Positions 61,602 through 64,000 of a DNA stretch of 64,000 nucleotides are shown here, in pieces (position 1 is the stretch's first letter; the number at the start of each line of letters is the position of its first letter). Position numbers and translations under genes: made by a program. The stretch spans positions 62,001 to 126,000 of the forward strand of contig CAYPWL010000003.1 in NCBI GenBank assembly GCA_964414425.1. The letters are read 5' to 3'. A model generated the notes under the pieces. It saw nothing but the letters and a program-made list of their open reading frames with translations, searched no databases and was not told the DNA's origin. Source of the DNA: GYS-P2D sp964414425. GTDB lineage: Bacteria > Bacteroidota > Bacteroidia > Chitinophagales > Saprospiraceae.

Positions 61602-62768
61602 ATGAAATATATAATCATATTATTATCAATTTATTTGGCTGTGGCATGTGATGCGAAGAGCAGCACGAAAGCTAGTGAAGCCGTAACAGATGCCCATACT
61701 ACAGCAGTTGCCACCACAGTTAATAATACATCTGCAGATCTTAAGGCGGAACTGTCTGAAAAGGCAGAAATGACCAAGGACAAGATGATGGAAGCCAAGG
61801 ATGATATGGTCCAAGGTGCCAAGGATAAGATGGACAATGCCAAGGATGTCATGGAGTCTAAAGCAAATGTTATGGCAGACAAAGCTCCATCAATGGATAA
61901 AATGAAAGATGGCATTGCGGATGCCAAAGCCGAGATGAAAGACAAAGTCAACATGGCTAAAGAGGAAGTTCCTATGGCCAAGGAGCAAGTAACTGAGACG
62001 GTAGTTGCGACGGCTTCAGCAGCGGCCTCAACAGCTGTTGCATCAACTCCAGTTATCAAGGAAGTTATGAAAGAAAAGAAGGAGGCTATGCCTGTTGAAG
62101 AAAAGAAGGCTATGCCAGTAGCAGGCGTTGATCACTCTATATTGGATGGGCTACTCAAGAAGTATGTATCCAGTACTGGTGTTGTCAATTATGCCGGTAT
62201 CCAAGGATCACGAGCACAGCTCGATGAATATTTAGATCTCGTATCAAAAAAGATTCCCGACAATTCTTGGTCTCGCAATGAGGCTTTAGCCTACTGGATT
62301 AATGTATATAATGCTAACACCATAGATCTCATCTTGTCCAATTATCCGATATCGTCCATCACTAATCTTGATGGTGGCAAACCATGGGATGTAAAAAGAA
62401 TTACGATTGCAGGCAAGAAGTACTCGCTGAACGATATTGAGCACTCTATCATTAGACCTGAGTTTAATGATGCACGTATTCACTTTGCAGTGAATTGCGC
62501 AGCGAAGTCTTGTCCTAAATTGAATAATGGAGCAATGACTGCGGCAAACGTGAATAGTACTTTAGAGAAGTTGACTAAGGAGTTTGTGAATAACTCATCG
62601 ATCAATAAGATTTCATCAAATAGTGCTTCTCTGTCTAAGATATTTGAGTGGTATGCTTCTGATTTTGGTAATTTGACGGCTTTTATCAATAAATACAGCA
62701 CTCAAAAACTAAATGCAGGGTCTCCAATATCGTATGTAGATTATGACTGGAGTCTAAATGGAAAATAG
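61602..62768 (+). CDS. DUF547 lipoprotein with long charged helical stalk
   Basis: A 388-residue lipoprotein (LAVACDAK, Cys16). Residues ~45-170 are a low-complexity amphipathic helix of Lys/Asp/Met/Ala repeats with recurrent DxMxxAKDxM and AKEEVPMAKEQV-type units, recalling LEA-protein stalks. Residues ~190-385 are a DUF547 domain: NEALAYWINVYNANTIDLIL, NLDGGKPWDVKRIT, NDIEHSIIRPEF, and the cysteine pair in VNCAAKSCPKL. DUF547 is widespread in bacteria and thought to be enzymatic (papain-like in some models). It is followed by an 18-bp palindrome and the secDF gene. Confidence 0.85.
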   Translation: MKYIIILLSIYLAVACDAKSSTKASEAVTDAHTTAVATTVNNTSADLKAELSEKAEMTKDKMMEAKDDMVQGAKDKMDNAKDVMESKANVMADKAPSMDKMKDGIADAKAEMKDKVNMAKEEVPMAKEQVTETVVATASAAASTAVASTPVIKEVMKEKKEAMPVEEKKAMPVAGVDHSILDGLLKKYVSSTGVVNYAGIQGSRAQLDEYLDLVSKKIPDNSWSRNEALAYWINVYNANTIDLILSNYPISSITNLDGGKPWDVKRITIAGKKYSLNDIEHSIIRPEFNDARIHFAVNCAAKSCPKLNNGAMTAANVNSTLEKLTKEFVNNSSINKISSNSASLSKIFEWYASDFGNLTAFINKYSTQKLNAGSPISYVDYDWSLNGK

Positions 62769-62785
62769 TCGTAAAAGCGATACAC

Positions 62786-62803
62786 ATTAGGAAATTTCCT
62801 AAT
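62786..62803. promoter_or_regulatory. 18-bp perfect palindrome between DUF547 gene and secDF
   Basis: ATTAGGAAATTTCCTAAT (62786-62803) is fully symmetric and stands 17 bp after the DUF547 stop. No T-tract follows strongly (AATTTATTGG), so an operator or weak terminator are both possible. Confidence 0.4.
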
Positions 62804-62839
62804 TTATTGGTTTGCGAGATTTTAAGCAGATAAAAGAAC

Positions 62840-62847
62840 TATATTTG
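62840..62847 (+). promoter_or_regulatory. Probable -7 element of the secDF gene
   Basis: TATATTTG matches the Bacteroidota -7 consensus TAnnTTTG and lies 31 bp before the start codon at 62879. TTTG at 62811-62814 is a possible -33 box, but the spacing (25 bp) is longer than usual. Confidence 0.45.
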
Positions 62848-62878
62848 CGCATCTTTTTGAAGACTTAAATGAACGTAA

Positions 62879-64000
62879 ATGCAAGGTAAAGGTTTTATCA
62901 AGCTCCTATTAGTTGTACTGATTTTATTGAGCTTGTTACAGGTTGCCTATATTATCCCGACCAACAGAGTAGAGAGTAAGGCCGAAAAAATCGCTCAATC
63001 TAAAGTGAGCTCTATGCCCGACGGTATAGAGAAAATAGCTAAACAGAGAGCGTTAGTGTCTGAGTATCTCGATTCGATGTCGAGTGAGACGATATTTTCA
63101 ATTCCATTATTGAGTGACTTCACGTATAATGACTTGAAGCAGAAGCAATTAGCTCTCGGACTTGACCTCAAAGGGGGACAGTCAGTCGTATTACAAGTAG
63201 ACACTAAGAAGTTGGTTTCGGATTTAGCGAATGAAAGCAAAGATCCTACATTTAATCAGGCCTTAGACAATGCTCAAATCGCCTTGAGAAACTCACAAAG
63301 TGATTTTGTAGGTTTATTAGGACAAGAGTGGCAGAAGGTTGCAGGAGATAAGAAGCTTGGACGATTTTTCATCGGCAACGCTTCACTTAGGGAAGCAGGG
63401 CTCAACACACAAAGTAGTGATGGAGAGGTGATCAGAATTCTTAGGGATGTCACTAAAGACGTAGTTTCCTTGACCTTCAATAGATTGAAGCAGCGTATCG
63501 ATAAGATGGGTGTGGTCCAACCGAATATAACGCTTGACGATGCGCGAGATATAATATTAGTAGAGCTGCCAGGTATCGATAACCCTGAGAGAGCAAGAGA
63601 ATTTCTTCAGGCAAGTGCAAAACTCGAGTTCTGGGATGTTTTCAGAACTAATGATCCAGGAATCAATGGAGCGTTCTTCCAAGCAGACGAATTATTACGT
63701 TCAAGCTTAGGGCTTGAGAAAAGTGGTCCAAAGTTCGATACGACATTTGTACCTCAATATGATGAGTTAGGTAATATCATTGACTCAACCGAGCAAGTTG
63801 TCGAGATCAATGATCCACTTGGAAATCAAGGTCCATTATTAAAAATGCTTCAATTGAACCCTGCTGGAGCCGCGAGAGCCGAGATGGGGTTTGTTAATCG
63901 TAATCAAACTGACGAGGTCTTAGCCTTGTTAAACCGTGATGACGTTAGAGCCTTGTTCCCAAGAAACTCTAAGTTCCTGATGAGTGCTAAAACATCTCAA
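62879..64000 (+). CDS. secDF: SecDF protein-export membrane protein, partial (C-terminus beyond window)
   Basis: The visible 374 residues form the SecD half of the fused SecDF translocation motor of Bacteroidota. It starts with a membrane helix (FIKLLLVVLILLSLLQVAYI) and the SecD signature LALGLDLKGGQSVVLQVD (residues ~91-108). A periplasmic P1-type domain follows, with the conserved SFTFNRLKQRIDKMGVVQPN, DIILVELPGIDNPERAREFL and AKLEFWDVF. The frame is open to the window edge; the remaining P1 and the SecF part lie outside. The start codon ATG 62879 is the only one in frame at the right place; an ATG at 62869 stops after 6 codons. Confidence 0.95.
   Translation, partial: MQGKGFIKLLLVVLILLSLLQVAYIIPTNRVESKAEKIAQSKVSSMPDGIEKIAKQRALVSEYLDSMSSETIFSIPLLSDFTYNDLKQKQLALGLDLKGGQSVVLQVDTKKLVSDLANESKDPTFNQALDNAQIALRNSQSDFVGLLGQEWQKVAGDKKLGRFFIGNASLREAGLNTQSSDGEVIRILRDVTKDVVSLTFNRLKQRIDKMGVVQPNITLDDARDIILVELPGIDNPERAREFLQASAKLEFWDVFRTNDPGINGAFFQADELLRSSLGLEKSGPKFDTTFVPQYDELGNIIDSTEQVVEINDPLGNQGPLLKMLQLNPAGAARAEMGFVNRNQTDEVLALLNRDDVRALFPRNSKFLMSAKTSQ

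Noticed and set aside
61631..62059. 142-codon minus-strand frame opposite the helical stalk
   Set aside because: Complement of the repetitive Lys/Asp/Met/Ala codons; the plus strand has a lipobox and a DUF547 domain in frame.
1..64000. CRISPR arrays, rRNA and tRNA genes, intact prophage or insertion sequence
   Set aside because: None seen: no regularly spaced repeats, no cloverleaf-like gaps with CCA/T-loop words, no transposase or integrase motif. A tRNA search program would be decisive.

Overview
The window looks like a chromosomal segment of a Bacteroidota, most probably a Saprospiria/Saprospiraceae-type bacterium. The reasons are: a 1,624-residue secreted protein with repeated HYR-like Ig domains, a dockerin-type segment and a type IX secretion (T9SS) C-terminal domain; a 1,070-residue TonB-dependent receptor with an N-terminal carboxypeptidase-regulatory-like domain; LytS/LytTR signalling; DUF3667, DUF547 and S9-peptidase genes; TAnnTTTG-like promoter boxes with almost no Shine-Dalgarno sequences; and moderate G+C (low 40s % by eye). 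No rRNA, tRNA, CRISPR array, intact prophage or transposase gene was recognised. Both edges cut genes: an RND efflux permease on the left and secDF on the right.

Layout. 1-3 kb: RND pump and its membrane-fusion adaptor. 3.3-7 kb: histidine phosphatase and DedA-like membrane protein, a small exported protein with a strong terminator, then a membrane protein and a YdeI/DUF1801 protein on the other strand. 7-10 kb: a lysine-degradation-like pair (saccharopine/lysine dehydrogenase plus aminoadipate-semialdehyde dehydrogenase) followed by a thioredoxin. 10-12.2 kb: a luciferase-like oxidoreductase with a damaged 5' end and an SDR, bracketed by two copies of a ~115-bp double-palindrome repeat. 12.2-15 kb: a sodium:solute symporter co-transcribed with a four-helix membrane protein and a lipoprotein. 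15-20 kb: AhpD-like protein, LMW phosphatase/ArsC-like protein, and a DsbA-like / acyl-CoA ligase / quinone oxidoreductase run. 20-22 kb: small exported proteins and a propeller protein. 22-25 kb: an AraC regulator, a two-domain cupredoxin-like protein with a textbook AraC-type direct repeat in front of it, and an MFS carrier.

25.0-25.6 kb holds a decayed type I restriction locus: an HsdM N-terminus with an in-frame stop, joined to an HsdR C-terminus. 25.7-33.8 kb carries a LURP-one-like protein, a lipoprotein hydrolase, a Pif1-type helicase, a LytS/LytTR pair, a TonB-like protein, a tandem NTF2-like exported protein and DoxX. 33.8-38 kb: MFS, S9 peptidase, AlkA-like glycosylase and a C-terminal scrap of a molybdopterin oxidoreductase. 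38-44 kb: Tat-exported Gfo/Idh/MocA oxidoreductase, GatB, DUF3667 protein and DEAD-box helicase. 44-49 kb: the giant T9SS protein and a SPOR-like protein. 49-52.4 kb: a probable MjaI-like type II restriction-modification pair plus an amino-acid permease. 52.4-60 kb: TonB receptor, then a purine group (lipoprotein NUP-family protein, lipoprotein adenosine deaminase, divergent NCS2 purine permease). 60-64 kb: thioredoxin-like protein, TerB-like protein, a DUF547 lipoprotein with a long helical stalk, and secDF.

Main points of interest: one live type II and one dead type I restriction system within 25 kb; the operator-like repeat before the tandem cupredoxin; the repeat-flanked, frameshifted oxidoreductase; a periplasmic-looking purine nucleoside salvage group; and an LEA-like stalk on a DUF547 lipoprotein.
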